This document shows, piece by piece, positions 9,949 through 19,115 of a stretch of DNA of 64,000 bases. Position numbers and translations under genes: made by a program. The notes under the pieces were generated by a model. It made no database searches. It was not told the DNA's origin and saw only the letters and a list, made by a program, of their open reading frames with translations. Each line of letters opens with the position of its first letter. Position 1 is the stretch's first letter. Source of the DNA: Endozoicomonas sp. SCSIO W0465 (GTDB lineage: Bacteria; Pseudomonadota; Gammaproteobacteria; Pseudomonadales; Endozoicomonadaceae); assembly GCF_023716865.1 (NCBI RefSeq), contig NZ_CP092417.1, forward strand, positions 5,062,001 through 5,126,000, read 5' to 3'.

Positions 9949-10404
9949 TTACAAAGAGAGCGACTGCAATTCCATCGGAATCGCTTCTGACTCACTGGCT
10001 TCTTTCAGGTATTGGTCACGGCGTTCGTTCCAGCAACGTTCATCCCAAAGTTCGAACTTCTTGCCCTGACCCAGCAAAATACTGCGTTTTTCAAGACCTG
10101 CGTATTCACGCAACAGCGGAGGGATAAGAATACGACCATTACCATCCAGCTCAACATCGGTGGCGTGCCCAATCAAGAGCCTCTGAATCCGGCGGGTCAT
10201 TGGATGAAAGCTGGGGAGTGATTCAATTTTCTGCTGAATCAGCTCCCACTCATCCAGAGGATAAATCAGCAAACACGGTTCGTCAGTATCAATCGTTGCC
10301 ACCAGGGCACCATCACAGCGATCCCGCAATACCTGCCGATATCGGACTGGTATAGCAAGACGCCCTTTGGCATCCAGATTAATGGCATTTACACCGCGAA
10401 ACAC
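9949..10404 (-). CDS. mraZ: MraZ, transcriptional regulator of the dcw cluster
   Basis: AbrB-fold DNA-binding protein that represses its own dcw operon in E. coli. The translation shows two MraZ/SpoVT-like halves: FRGVNAINLDAKGRLAIP at the start and ELDGNGRILIPPLLREYAG near residue 90. I chose the GTG at 10404 because it is preceded by a strong ribosome-binding site (AGGGGAAGG) and gives 151 residues opening with VFRG, as in the family. The open frame extends 17 codons further to an ATG at 10455, but that extension is unlike MraZ. First gene of the cluster; rsmH follows 47 bases downstream. Confidence 0.93.
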   Translation of the reverse strand: MFRGVNAINLDAKGRLAIPVRYRQVLRDRCDGALVATIDTDEPCLLIYPLDEWELIQQKIESLPSFHPMTRRIQRLLIGHATDVELDGNGRILIPPLLREYAGLEKRSILLGQGKKFELWDERCWNERRDQYLKEASESEAIPMELQSLSL

Positions 10405-10466
10405 ACTACCTTCCCCTTGGCCCCTATGTCCTGGAAACCTTACGGCACCTGTCACTCATAAAAATC

Positions 10467-10492
10467 ATCAATGAGAGCCATCAATGAGAGCC
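10467..10492. repeat. 13-bp tandem repeat upstream of mraZ
   Basis: Two perfect copies of ATCAATGAGAGCC stand head to tail between the putative MraZ operator and the mraZ start. This may simply be replication slippage in the 5' leader, where it lengthens the untranslated region by 13 bases. No function is claimed. Confidence 0.8.
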
Positions 10493-10506
10493 AACGCCAT
10501 TCAGCC

Positions 10507-10521
10507 ACCCATCTCGCCCCA
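10507..10521 (-). promoter_or_regulatory. Possible MraZ operator (two TGGGN boxes)
   Basis: On the minus strand, about 105 bases before the mraZ start, lie TGGGG and TGGGT separated by five bases. MraZ in E. coli is known to bind TGGGN direct repeats spaced by five bases; three boxes are usual and only two are clear here. A TATTAT hexamer just upstream could be the -10 of the operon promoter, but no good -35 was found. Binding is inferred. Confidence 0.4.
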
Positions 10522-10679
10522 TACTTGACTAATAATACTCCCACAATAGTCCACTTTACACCACTAAAGCACACTATAGAAATCTGCAAAACCGACGTCA
10601 AGCAGGGGTTCTACCTCTGCCCGTTCAATATCGGACAACCCAACAAAATTATCGTTTGAAAAGTTAAGATCGAACGTAA

Positions 10680-11568
10680 CTATTCAGCACTGAGCAAAGG
10701 CATATTACAGTAATTCCGAACAGCTCTATGAAGTGATTGATATATGTCCATTCCCTGTTTTCTGGCAGACGACAAATAGCTGCGAATCCGTGCAAACATA
10801 GAACCACCGTCTGCACTCCTGAAGCAGCCTGAGATTTTCTGCTTTAACTTGGCCATTCGAACATCCCGCTCACTGCCATTGTTATCGAAGGGAATGGTAA
10901 AATCTGACATGAAGCGCAGTGTCTCAGCCTTGAACTCAGTGAGTCGTTTGAAGAGATTGTAAGCTTTAGTATTCTTGACTTTCTTGCGCTTAAGCTCCTC
11001 TCGTTGCTTCTCCATATAGACGACTTCTTTCATTAGAGCCCGCTGAAGCAACCGGTCATAAATCTTCTCGATTCGTTCACAGACAACACTTGGCATCTGT
11101 AGCATACCTATGGTCTTAAAGCCCTTGCAGTAATGCCAGGAAAGCCTCAGTAGCTTCATCAATCGCAACGCCAGTTGATTGCTGTCCCTATCAACAACAC
11201 CCAAAAGCTCCCTCAGGTGATGGGCATTGCAAAGTACGTGAGTTGCCGCATATGCAAAATAGGATTTCCAATGATCATGAACCAGAACGCCTGCAAATGT
11301 TAGCAGTATGCCCATCGTGTCCATGGCCTCACGACCTCGCTTTTCAGACAAGTAGTAGAGCGTCCATTGTTCATCCCGCATAACGTGTAGCCAGTGCAAA
11401 GAGCCCTCGGCCCGCATACCCGTTTCATCGGCTCCGGCAACAGACGATTCCCGCAAGGCGTCACGAATAACCTCTTCAGTAGAAGCCAGATTTTCATAGG
11501 TTCTGGCCACAAAATTGGCGACAGTGCCTGCACTTACACTCATTTTATAGAGAGTATTAAAATACTCT
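10680..11568 (-). pseudogene. IS66-type transposase, C-terminal fragment
   Basis: Remnant of the transposase gene found whole at 25974-27488. The last 287 codons, from MSVSAGTVANF to the stop, give the same protein sequence as the intact copy. The first ~200 codons (zinc-finger/leucine-zipper region and KNSQNSSKPPSSDG block) are gone, so it should not transpose on its own. The identity shows that the two copies are recent relatives. An internal ATG at 11543 could start a truncated protein, but there is no sign that it is used. Confidence 0.92.
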
Positions 11569-13091
11569 CGACTTTAGAGTTTTAAGAGCACAATAGTTCC
11601 GGCGCATAATCTGCTAAAAGCAACCATCCCCAATGACGAAATTCGAGATGGTTGCCATGCTCACTTCAGATCATCAAGTAATCCTCAGGGAGCTCGCTTC
11701 ATATACAACCTTTCTTGCTGGAGCGCTATCATCAACTGCAGTACCAACGTTCTGCGAACTGCTGTTCGGTTGCATGCTTTCAGCCGACGGCTTTGTTACA
11801 CAGGCGTTGTTAACAATTGATTTTCATTGTGTGTGGAGCAGCTACCACCACTGGCTATCTCAGGGCAAGTGGCAATGGAAGAACTTGGCACGCCACTTGA
11901 TCCGTCTGGTCTGCTCCAAAGCTCCTGAGAATCAACCTGTGGTCCTGGGGCTTGATGACTGGGTAATCGAACGGTTTTCCGACAAAGCCCCTGCTTGTCG
12001 TACACATCATCAACACAGCAAGAAACGCAATCGGCCGACGTACATCTGGGGGCAGTGTTGGGTTTCCCTGGCCATCATATTTGAGCGGGCTGCAGATGAA
12101 GTATTTACCGCCATACCGGTGATCTCATTTCCGACACCAGCTTCAGGTAACACCAGCAAACTGAAAATTGCCGTGGCCATGCTCAGGGTGGTACGCAATG
12201 AAGTGAAGGATCGAGTGCTACGCCTGCTAACCGATTGCTGGTATATGAACTGGACACTGATAAAGCCAGCTCTGGAAATGAACATAGAAGTTGTTGGTCA
12301 GATACCTTCAAATCGGGCCCTCTATGCTTTGCCGCCAGCACCCACCGTAAAGAAGCGAGGGCGCCCAAAAAAGTACGGCATCAAGATGACGACAGAACAG
12401 GTTAAGAAACTGCCGGAAGAAAAAGCAACAGTATGGATGTACGGCAAATTTCGCAAAATACGTTATCGTACCCTGATCTGTCGCGCCAGATTCCTTAAAG
12501 GTCGTGAAGTACGCGTCGTCTGGAGTCGCTTTGAAAATGACAAAGGTCTGACCGAAAGCAGAATATTCATCTCGACCAATCCGGAACTTGAGGGACTGGA
12601 GGTGCTTCGTGCCTATTCCCGGAGATGGCCGGTAGAGCCAATGTTTCACCAACTCAAACATGCTTTTGGCTGTTGCCATTTATGGCAGCAGAAATTGCGA
12701 ACACTGCTTCGATGGATGCATTTGAAAATGGCAGGCTATGCATTATTGCAGTTATTAACCGTTTGTAAAAATCAGGCATGTCTGAATATTTCTCGGATAC
12801 CCTGGAGAAGCCCGGATACAACCACTGCAGGCATGATGAAAATTGCTCTTTCAGGAATTATTCCGAGGTTCTCTATTCGCAAGGGCTGGAACAGATATAA
12901 GCAAAAATATGAGTTCAATTTTCGCGATCTGATCGACCAGTTAATACCGGATAATTCAGAAGCAGCATAACTAAAGGCTTTTAGGCAAAAAACGGAAGTA
13001 ATAACGAACTTGGAAAAACAGTTCACTGATTTCGGCTTGCTTCACTATAAAAAGCTGACCGAATTATCGTTTTATACAGACTCTAAAGTCG
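11569..13091 (+). mobile_element. DDE-type insertion sequence nested in the IS66 element
   Basis: About 1523 bases bounded by a perfect 12-bp inverted repeat, CGACTTTAGAGT on the left and its complement on the right (14 bp if the flanking CT/AG is counted). It carries one transposase gene. No target duplication flanks it; instead IS66 sequence resumes about 658 bases away from where it stopped, so insertion was accompanied or followed by an adjacent deletion. The boundaries are accurate to about one base. Confidence 0.85.
11633..12970 (+). CDS. DDE transposase (IS4/IS701-like)
   Basis: 445 residues. Putative catalytic acidic residues lie in GLDDWVIERF (about residue 105), LTDCWYMNW (about 198) and the C-terminal YSRRWPVEPMFHQLKHAFG (about 330), the latter resembling the Y-x2-RW-x-E signature of IS4/IS701-type enzymes. 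A basic stretch (VKKRGRPKKYG) separates the second and third motifs. The frame is open from near one inverted repeat to near the other, so the element may be active. Exact family not resolved. The start could also be the Met five codons downstream. Confidence 0.85.
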   Translation: MTKFEMVAMLTSDHQVILRELASYTTFLAGALSSTAVPTFCELLFGCMLSADGFVTQALLTIDFHCVWSSYHHWLSQGKWQWKNLARHLIRLVCSKAPENQPVVLGLDDWVIERFSDKAPACRTHHQHSKKRNRPTYIWGQCWVSLAIIFERAADEVFTAIPVISFPTPASGNTSKLKIAVAMLRVVRNEVKDRVLRLLTDCWYMNWTLIKPALEMNIEVVGQIPSNRALYALPPAPTVKKRGRPKKYGIKMTTEQVKKLPEEKATVWMYGKFRKIRYRTLICRARFLKGREVRVVWSRFENDKGLTESRIFISTNPELEGLEVLRAYSRRWPVEPMFHQLKHAFGCCHLWQQKLRTLLRWMHLKMAGYALLQLLTVCKNQACLNISRIPWRSPDTTTAGMMKIALSGIIPRFSIRKGWNRYKQKYEFNFRDLIDQLIPDNSEAA

Positions 13092-13406
13092 AGGATGGTA
13101 TAAAAATCAGAAAATTCCAGATTTATGTGGGGGTGCTGAACAGTTACGATCGAACGCCGGTATACAACACCAAAACCGAATCCAGAGAGGAATTAATGAA
13201 CCACATGTCAGTGTATTAAGAGACAGCTATAGCGAATACAAAACGCTTATATGACAAAGACGGCGCCAACAAGATAACGGCATTTCAGTTATCGATGGCA
13301 CAAATAAGCAGACAAAGCCAGAAACCGATCTTGTGAAAAATCTTGTGGCAATAACCGCCATAAGAGCCACAAAAAAAATCAGGAAAAGTCAAAGTTCAAG
13401 CGGAAA

Positions 13407-13811
<405 letters not shown>

Positions 13812-13919
13812 GACGGCGAATACTACCTGTGAAGCCTTCAACAATCAACCGTAATAACAGCCCACGCGGTTTCAGGGCGAGTAAAAAAACGTGTCGTGTT
13901 GTTATTTTCCCAAACAGCC

Positions 13920-14765
13920 CTACTCCCCGTTCTTCATCCCCAAACCCAAATCATAGAGGTCTTTTTTCCTGAGTCCGGTCAGATCAGCGACTATTGCGGC
14001 CGCTTTTTTAATAGGCAAATCCTGCAATAAGCGTTGCAGCATTTTTTCAATTTCCGGGCTAATTTCAGCATGCTCTGGCTCCTTGTAGCCCTCGACCAAC
14101 ACAACAAACTCTCCACGCTGCTGATTGACATCCGACTGTAAAGCAACCTGAATCTCAGCAACCGTCCCGGCCATTACGGTTTCAAAGGTTTTAGTGATTT
14201 CCCGGGCCAGGGCAATATATCGATCACCACCGAGCACAGCTCCCAGATCGTCCAGAAGTTCCATAATACGATGTGGCGACTCATAAACCCCCCAGGTACT
14301 GGAAAAAACCGCCAGCGCTTCTATTCGCTTGCGCCGTCCCGCTCCTTTAGCGGGCAGAAAACCCTCAAAATAAAAACGGTCCGTTGGCAAACCACTGACG
14401 GACAGCGCGGCGACAAATGCGCAGGCCCCGGGTATGGGAACCACCCGAAATCCAGCATCTCTCACCAACCGCACCAGATAAAAGCCCGGGTCAGAAATTA
14501 ACGGCGTACCGGCATCACTGATCAAGGCAACCGTTTCACCTGCTTTCATGCGTTGAACAATCATCCCGGCCTGATGACGTTCATTGTGGTCGTGACAGGG
14601 AACCAGTGGAGTATCAATACCAAAGTGATTCATCAAGCGCTTACTGTGCCGGGTATCCTCTGCCGCAATAACGTCGACCTGACGAAGCACCTCTATGGCT
14701 CTGGGCGTCATATCACCCAGGTTACCAATGGGTGTAGAAACTATATAAAGAAGCGAGTCAGACAT
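13920..14765 (-). CDS. rsmI: RsmI, 16S rRNA 2'-O-methyltransferase (C1402)
   Basis: Tetrapyrrole-methylase-fold enzyme adding a ribose methyl to C1402 of 16S rRNA. It opens with LLYIVSTPIGNLGDMTPRAIEVL, followed by AAEDTRHSKRL, LISDAGTPLISDPG and ETVALISD-type loops; the tail LPIKKAAAIVADLTGLRKKDLY is characteristic. I used the ATG at 14765 (MSDSLLYIV), giving 281 residues, close to the family norm; an ATG 12 codons upstream (14801) is also open. Neither has a strong ribosome-binding site. RsmH, which methylates the same nucleotide, lies in the nearby dcw cluster. Confidence 0.94.
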   Translation of the reverse strand: MSDSLLYIVSTPIGNLGDMTPRAIEVLRQVDVIAAEDTRHSKRLMNHFGIDTPLVPCHDHNERHQAGMIVQRMKAGETVALISDAGTPLISDPGFYLVRLVRDAGFRVVPIPGACAFVAALSVSGLPTDRFYFEGFLPAKGAGRRKRIEALAVFSSTWGVYESPHRIMELLDDLGAVLGGDRYIALAREITKTFETVMAGTVAEIQVALQSDVNQQRGEFVVLVEGYKEPEHAEISPEIEKMLQRLLQDLPIKKAAAIVADLTGLRKKDLYDLGLGMKNGE

Positions 14766-14819
14766 GACTGTAAAGAACCGATGTGATTTTTCAGGCGGCA
14801 TTCTAACAGTTTGATAACT

Positions 14820-15710
14820 TCACGACCGCAAAAACGGCAATTTTGCATAGGCATCCTTGCTACTGATCAGCATACTAACGCCACTTGGTTTGATTCCCGT
14901 TTTTTTAGCGTAATCTTGCACAGAAGGGTAGTTGATTCCCTTGTGTGGATCATAACAACTTCCATCAGGCCGCTGCATAATAAAATGATCCCGCCTGACA
15001 CTCAGACATTGATCATCAAACCCGAACATTGAGTAGTTACAAACATGCAAAAGTAGCCGCTCATTCCGGCACAGCTCTGGCGGTGACGTTCGATGCACCG
15101 GACAACTTCTTTTAATCTCTTTCCAGCCATGAGGATCGCTCTGCCCAAAATACCAATCGGTAACCCGCGAAGAGCAATAAAAGCGACTATCAAGCCCAAG
15201 AAGCCTGGCCGCATTCTTGATACCAACCGGACTGGAATAACTACCATTATTCAGATCCCCCCGAAGGTTCTGCTTCAACCCTCCACTACCACAGAGAAGG
15301 CTGCCTGTGACTCCATAAATCGCTGCTTCGGTACTTCTGTACCTAATGGATTGACCATTAAATCCATAGAGTTGATTGTTGGGTATTTTTTTTACTCCCA
15401 GTTCATATGCAGCCTGCTGCAGGCATCGTGCAGCACAGCTATTTTTATATTGTTGCATTGGCAAGGCAGCAAAACGGTCTGAGCCAACCACTGCTACACT
15501 TCTGCTTTTCAAGTAAGACTTGTTAAACTTGGCATCACGATAAGACCAGATCTGTTTAATCAAAGCAGATTCGGGGATGGTCACCTTCCAGCAGAATAAC
15601 CAATAGGCAACCCCTTTAAACCTGCCTAACCCTTTCCCGGTGGTGTATAAATGAGATACCGCATCAAGCGCGGAAAACTGCACATATCCATCTCTGATAG
15701 CAACGCCCAT
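14820..15710 (-). CDS. Putative C39-like/papain-fold cysteine protease
   Basis: Unrecognised 296-residue protein. QQYKNSCAARCLQQA (Gln 86/87, Cys 92) resembles the oxyanion Gln and nucleophile Cys of C39 peptidases, and DHFIMQRPDGSCYDPHKG (His 242, Asp 254) resembles their His...Asp-Pro. Spacing and order fit a papain-like triad. It is Cys-rich (about ten) with no clear signal peptide. The gene sits in the divergent gap between rsmI and lpoA, genes that are otherwise direct neighbours, which suggests acquisition. It could be a secreted effector or a toxin; catalysis is inferred from motifs only. The true start may lie further upstream (see the 10-bp duplication at 15861). Confidence 0.55.
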   Translation of the reverse strand: MGVAIRDGYVQFSALDAVSHLYTTGKGLGRFKGVAYWLFCWKVTIPESALIKQIWSYRDAKFNKSYLKSRSVAVVGSDRFAALPMQQYKNSCAARCLQQAAYELGVKKIPNNQLYGFNGQSIRYRSTEAAIYGVTGSLLCGSGGLKQNLRGDLNNGSYSSPVGIKNAARLLGLDSRFYCSSRVTDWYFGQSDPHGWKEIKRSCPVHRTSPPELCRNERLLLHVCNYSMFGFDDQCLSVRRDHFIMQRPDGSCYDPHKGINYPSVQDYAKKTGIKPSGVSMLISSKDAYAKLPFLRS

Positions 15711-15860
15711 ATTTTCTTCCCTGAACTGCCAAAAATGCCCAACTCCCGGTGGGCTTGATCGTAAATCCTATATGATAGAGAGAACCTAAGGCATAACCGG
15801 GTAGCAAGCACCACTGACGGGCGCCATCATCAGACACATCGAAACAATCGCCTGCCCACA

Positions 15861-15880
15861 ACACACTCCAACACACTCCA
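15861..15880. repeat. 10-bp perfect tandem duplication
   Basis: ACACACTCCA is repeated twice without spacer upstream of the cysteine-protease-like gene. Ten bases is not a multiple of three, so if this stretch is coding on the minus strand the duplication would shift the frame. The surrounding gap (15711-16008) otherwise contains no gene I can support. Confidence 0.8.
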
Positions 15881-16008
15881 GCTAAAACCTGTCGATGGGT
15901 GCAATACTCGAAAATACCATAGCGATAGCCTATAGTGTCCATTCTTAGCCCTGTGTACAATCAAAGTACTAACAAAGACACTCCAGAAGAGCTGGCCCAC
16001 GACCGCAA

Positions 16009-17991
16009 ATGATGACCCATACAACCGCTCTGCGTAACACCTTGCCCCGGCAACTGGCAGCCATCACCCTGGCTGGACTTATGCCTGTACTCATTACTGC
16101 CTGCTCATCACAGCCAAAGCCGACACCTGCGCCAATCGTAAAACCCGTCAAAAGTATCGACCAGCAGCTGGCCGATGCAGAAAGATTCAGTTACCCGAAA
16201 CGAGCCAGCCTGATACTTGAACTCACCAGGGAATTGATCAGTAAAGAACCAGCCCGCACACAGAAAATTCTTGATCAGATGCCCTACGAGCAACTGCCCA
16301 GGCAGATTCAGGCCGAACTGGCCGTTCAGCAGGCTCAGATTGCCCAGATCAACAATCAGGACTGGGCAGTCTTTGACTGGCTTGATCGAGAGGCGGTTAT
16401 TATCAGTAACAGCAGCTACATTAACTCCCGGGCACACATTCTGAAGGCACTGGCCTACGCCAGATATGGCGAATATCAGGCGTCCCTGGATGAGTGGCTG
16501 CTGGCTGGCCCCTACCTCACAGAAGCAGAGCGCGAACCCCATTACGACAGTTTCTGGCAGACGCTCCTTCATGTCCCCGCCGAGCGTCTGGACAGCCTGT
16601 ATAATCAGGAAAAGTCACAAAAACTGAAAGGCTGGCTGGCCCTGGCATTAATCTATCAAAGTGGCCGCAGCCTGGATCAGCAACTGACAGGACTGGAACA
16701 GTGGAAGCGGGACTGGTTATACCATCCGGCACACAAATATCTGCCCGTGGACTTCGAAACACTAAAGAGCAGCTCAACCAGGCGTCCTGACAAAATCGCT
16801 GTACTACTCCCGCTATCAGGAAGATTGAGCAAGGTCGGTGAAGCCGTTAGAGATGGCATGCTGGCCTCCCACTATGAAGCCATGAGCAAAGGGGAACCTC
16901 TCCCGGAACTTCAGTTTTATAATACCCAGAGCACCAATATAAACGATCTGGCCACTCAGGCTATTGAGGAGGGAGCCCAGCTGATTATAGGCCCCCTGAA
17001 CAAAAGCCGGGTAAAAGCGTTAAACACGGATACCATCCACCGCATCCCGGTTCTGGCTTTGAACTATATTGATGATGCTGCCAAACCGCTGCCAGTGAAT
17101 GAATTACCGGCAACTCCGACCAGTTATCGTGGCGGTCTCTACCAATTTGGACTCTCAGCAGAAGATGAGGCCATTATGGCAGCTGAACGCGGCAGGCTGG
17201 ATGGTCACAGGACGGCAATCATCATTACGCCCAACACCGAGTGGGGAAAGAAAATCAACACCACTTTTAAAGCCAGATGGGAAGAGCTCGGCGGTGAAAT
17301 CGCTGGCTCCGGAGAATTTGATACCAAAACACAGTTCAGTAGCCTGGCTGGCTGGCTGTTACACACCGATCAAAGCGAAGCAAGAGCAAAACAGCTTAAC
17401 CGGGTTCTGGGCGAAAAACTCGGATTCCAGGCCCGCCGTCGTCAAGACGTTGATATGGTATTTATTGGTGCCAACCCTCAGGACGCCAGGCAAATCAAAC
17501 CCGCCCTGGCCTATCAATACGCGGGCAGTGTTCCGGTTTACGCAACATCCAGCGCTTTTTCCGGGATCACCAATACCACTCAGGATCAGGATAGGGATGG
17601 TATTCGGGTTCCTGTCATGCCGTGGTTAATTCCCGGCGCACCCAGCCCACTGGAACAACAGATCAATACCCTGTGGCAACAATCCAGAGGCCAGCTGGGA
17701 GCGCTTTACGCACTGGGCGCCGATGCCTACAAGCTCTACCCAAGGCTGCAGCAACTCTCAAGCCTGCAAGGCAGCCAACTGCAGGGAATGACCGGATCAC
17801 TGAGTATTGCACCAGACGGCAAAGTCCATCGTGAACTATCATGGCAACTATTCAGGAATGGTCAACTGACTCCGCTGCCCATTGTGAAGCCGAAAACGCC
17901 CGAAAATGAGCTCTCTCTGCAAAACAGAGCTATCAAACCACTAACTACCGATACTTCCGCACTCTATGCCCTGGAAACTCAGCCTGACTAA
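16009..17991 (+). CDS. lpoA: LpoA, outer-membrane lipoprotein activator of PBP1A
   Basis: Periplasm-facing lipoprotein that stimulates the bifunctional synthase PBP1A. It has 660 residues: signal peptide with lipobox (LMPVLITAC, Cys about 32), a TPR-like N-terminal half, then a periplasmic-binding-protein-like domain starting near KIAVLLPLSGRLSKVGEAVRDG and containing LIIGPLNKSRVKAL and ADAYKLYPRL. It starts the conserved run lpoA-yraN-diaA-dolP and diverges from rsmI, as in E. coli, apart from the extra gene between. Its end overlaps yraN by 26 bases. Confidence 0.95.
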   Translation: MMTHTTALRNTLPRQLAAITLAGLMPVLITACSSQPKPTPAPIVKPVKSIDQQLADAERFSYPKRASLILELTRELISKEPARTQKILDQMPYEQLPRQIQAELAVQQAQIAQINNQDWAVFDWLDREAVIISNSSYINSRAHILKALAYARYGEYQASLDEWLLAGPYLTEAEREPHYDSFWQTLLHVPAERLDSLYNQEKSQKLKGWLALALIYQSGRSLDQQLTGLEQWKRDWLYHPAHKYLPVDFETLKSSSTRRPDKIAVLLPLSGRLSKVGEAVRDGMLASHYEAMSKGEPLPELQFYNTQSTNINDLATQAIEEGAQLIIGPLNKSRVKALNTDTIHRIPVLALNYIDDAAKPLPVNELPATPTSYRGGLYQFGLSAEDEAIMAAERGRLDGHRTAIIITPNTEWGKKINTTFKARWEELGGEIAGSGEFDTKTQFSSLAGWLLHTDQSEARAKQLNRVLGEKLGFQARRRQDVDMVFIGANPQDARQIKPALAYQYAGSVPVYATSSAFSGITNTTQDQDRDGIRVPVMPWLIPGAPSPLEQQINTLWQQSRGQLGALYALGADAYKLYPRLQQLSSLQGSQLQGMTGSLSIAPDGKVHRELSWQLFRNGQLTPLPIVKPKTPENELSLQNRAIKPLTTDTSALYALETQPD

Positions 17992-18340
17992 CGGAAAAGG
18001 TGCCGAAGCAGAAAACAGTGCCCTGTTGTTTCTGCAGCAACAGGGACTGACGCTTTTACAGAGAAATTTTGCCTGCAAAACCGGTGAAGTTGACCTGATC
18101 ATGCTGGATCATTCCACACTGGTTTTTGTCGAAGTGCGCTACCGAGGCCCATCTCAATGCGGTAATGCAGCCAGCTCGATTGACAGAAGCAAGCAGCATA
18201 AAATTCGCAAGACGGCAGCCGTTTATTTGCAAAAATACCGTCAACACAGCCACAGAATTTGTCGATTTGACGCAATATCCATTGACAATCAAGACGCCAC
18301 AGGGCAAAACAGCTTACAATGGATGAAAAGTGCTTTTTAA
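17966..18340 (+). CDS. yraN: YraN, UPF0102 endonuclease-like protein
   Basis: 124 residues with the family hallmarks: GKGAEAENSALLFLQQQGLTLLQRNF, then GEVDLIMLDHSTLVFVEVRYR, the D-x(n)-E-x-K-like core of a restriction-endonuclease fold (here the Lys position is Arg), and the C-terminal CRFDAISI. The function of the family is not settled. The start overlaps the end of lpoA by 26 bases, in keeping with its usual coupling to that gene. Confidence 0.92.
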   Translation: MPWKLSLTNGKGAEAENSALLFLQQQGLTLLQRNFACKTGEVDLIMLDHSTLVFVEVRYRGPSQCGNAASSIDRSKQHKIRKTAAVYLQKYRQHSHRICRFDAISIDNQDATGQNSLQWMKSAF

Positions 18341-18364
18341 GAAATATTCTTATCAGCAGAGAAA

Positions 18365-18431
18365 TCTTCTGATCGCTGTTCAGAAGAGCGACTTCAGAAG
18401 AAGGAAGAATGAAAACCAGATGGTTTTCATT
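18365..18431. other. Two small hairpins between yraN and diaA
   Basis: TCTTCTGA/TCAGAAGA (18365-18387, 7-base loop) and AATGAAAACC/GGTTTTCATT (18408-18431, 4-base loop) are perfect inverted repeats. Neither is followed by a run of T, so they are not canonical terminators; the second ends only 14 bases before the diaA start and could shape the leader of its mRNA. Confidence 0.6.
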
Positions 18432-18445
18432 GCAAGGTTTCAGGC

Positions 18446-19030
18446 ATGCATGAACGTATAACGCAACATTTTTCCGACAGCATTGATGCCAAAATTCGAT
18501 CGGCAGATGCCCTCCCGCCACTTATTGCCGATGCAGCTGAGCTGATGGTCCAATCCCTGCTCAACGAGGGAAAAATCATGGCCTGTGGCAATGGCGGTGC
18601 AGCCGGCGACGCACAGCACTTTGTATCTGAACTGCTTAATCGGTTTGATCGTGAACGTCCTGCTCTGCCAGCCCTGTCACTGTGCGCAGACAGCCTGACC
18701 ATGAGCTCCATCGCCAACGATTCCAGTTACAACGAAGTGTTCTCCAAACAAATACGGGCACTGGGTCAGGAAGGTGACATACTGTTGGCCATTTCAGCCC
18801 ATGGCAACTGTCCCAATATGGTTCAGGCCATACAGGCCGCCCATGACAGGAACATACCGGTGATCGCCCTGACAGGCAAAGACGGGGGTGACATGGCGCG
18901 TCTGCTCCACCCGGAAGATGTCGAAATCAGGGTACCGGACATCAGCCCTCAGCGCATACAGGAAGTACACACTCTGGTCATTCATTGCCTTTGCGATCTG
19001 ATTGATGAGTTCCTGTTTTCTGCCGAATAA
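18446..19030 (+). CDS. diaA: DiaA/GmhA-type SIS-domain protein
   Basis: 194 residues with a single sugar-isomerase (SIS) domain: ACGNGGAAGDAQHFVSEL, LLAISAHGNCPNMVQAI and VIALTGKDGGDMARLL. The end, IQEVHTLVIHCLCDLIDEFLF, is typical of this group. In E. coli the gene at this place is DiaA, which binds DnaA and times replication initiation; close relatives elsewhere are annotated as phosphoheptose isomerase GmhA. Context (lpoA-yraN-diaA-dolP) favours DiaA. The retained GNGG-AGDAQH motif means that isomerase activity cannot be excluded. Confidence 0.88.
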   Translation: MHERITQHFSDSIDAKIRSADALPPLIADAAELMVQSLLNEGKIMACGNGGAAGDAQHFVSELLNRFDRERPALPALSLCADSLTMSSIANDSSYNEVFSKQIRALGQEGDILLAISAHGNCPNMVQAIQAAHDRNIPVIALTGKDGGDMARLLHPEDVEIRVPDISPQRIQEVHTLVIHCLCDLIDEFLFSAE

Positions 19031-19115
19031 GCCGGAATCTTGCCCCGGTATCCATCAAACCTTAACCTTTCAAGTCTTGTTTTTTCAAGATACATTACCT
19101 CAGGGGGAGGGAACC

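Larger units (their letters stand above)
10676..13147 (-). mobile_element. IS66-type element, copy 1, disrupted by a nested IS
   Basis: The ends read GTAACTATTCAGCAC and, in inverted form, GTAACTGTTCAGCAC (14 of 15 matching). The element is flanked by a perfect 8-bp duplication GATCGAAC (10668-10675 and 13148-13155), the size typical of IS66. The same element is intact at 25885-27492. Here 889 bases of one side (10680-11568) and 57 bases of the other (13091-13147) remain. The middle, about 658 bases compared with the intact copy, has been replaced by a different IS. It lies between rnpB and mraZ. Confidence 0.92.
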
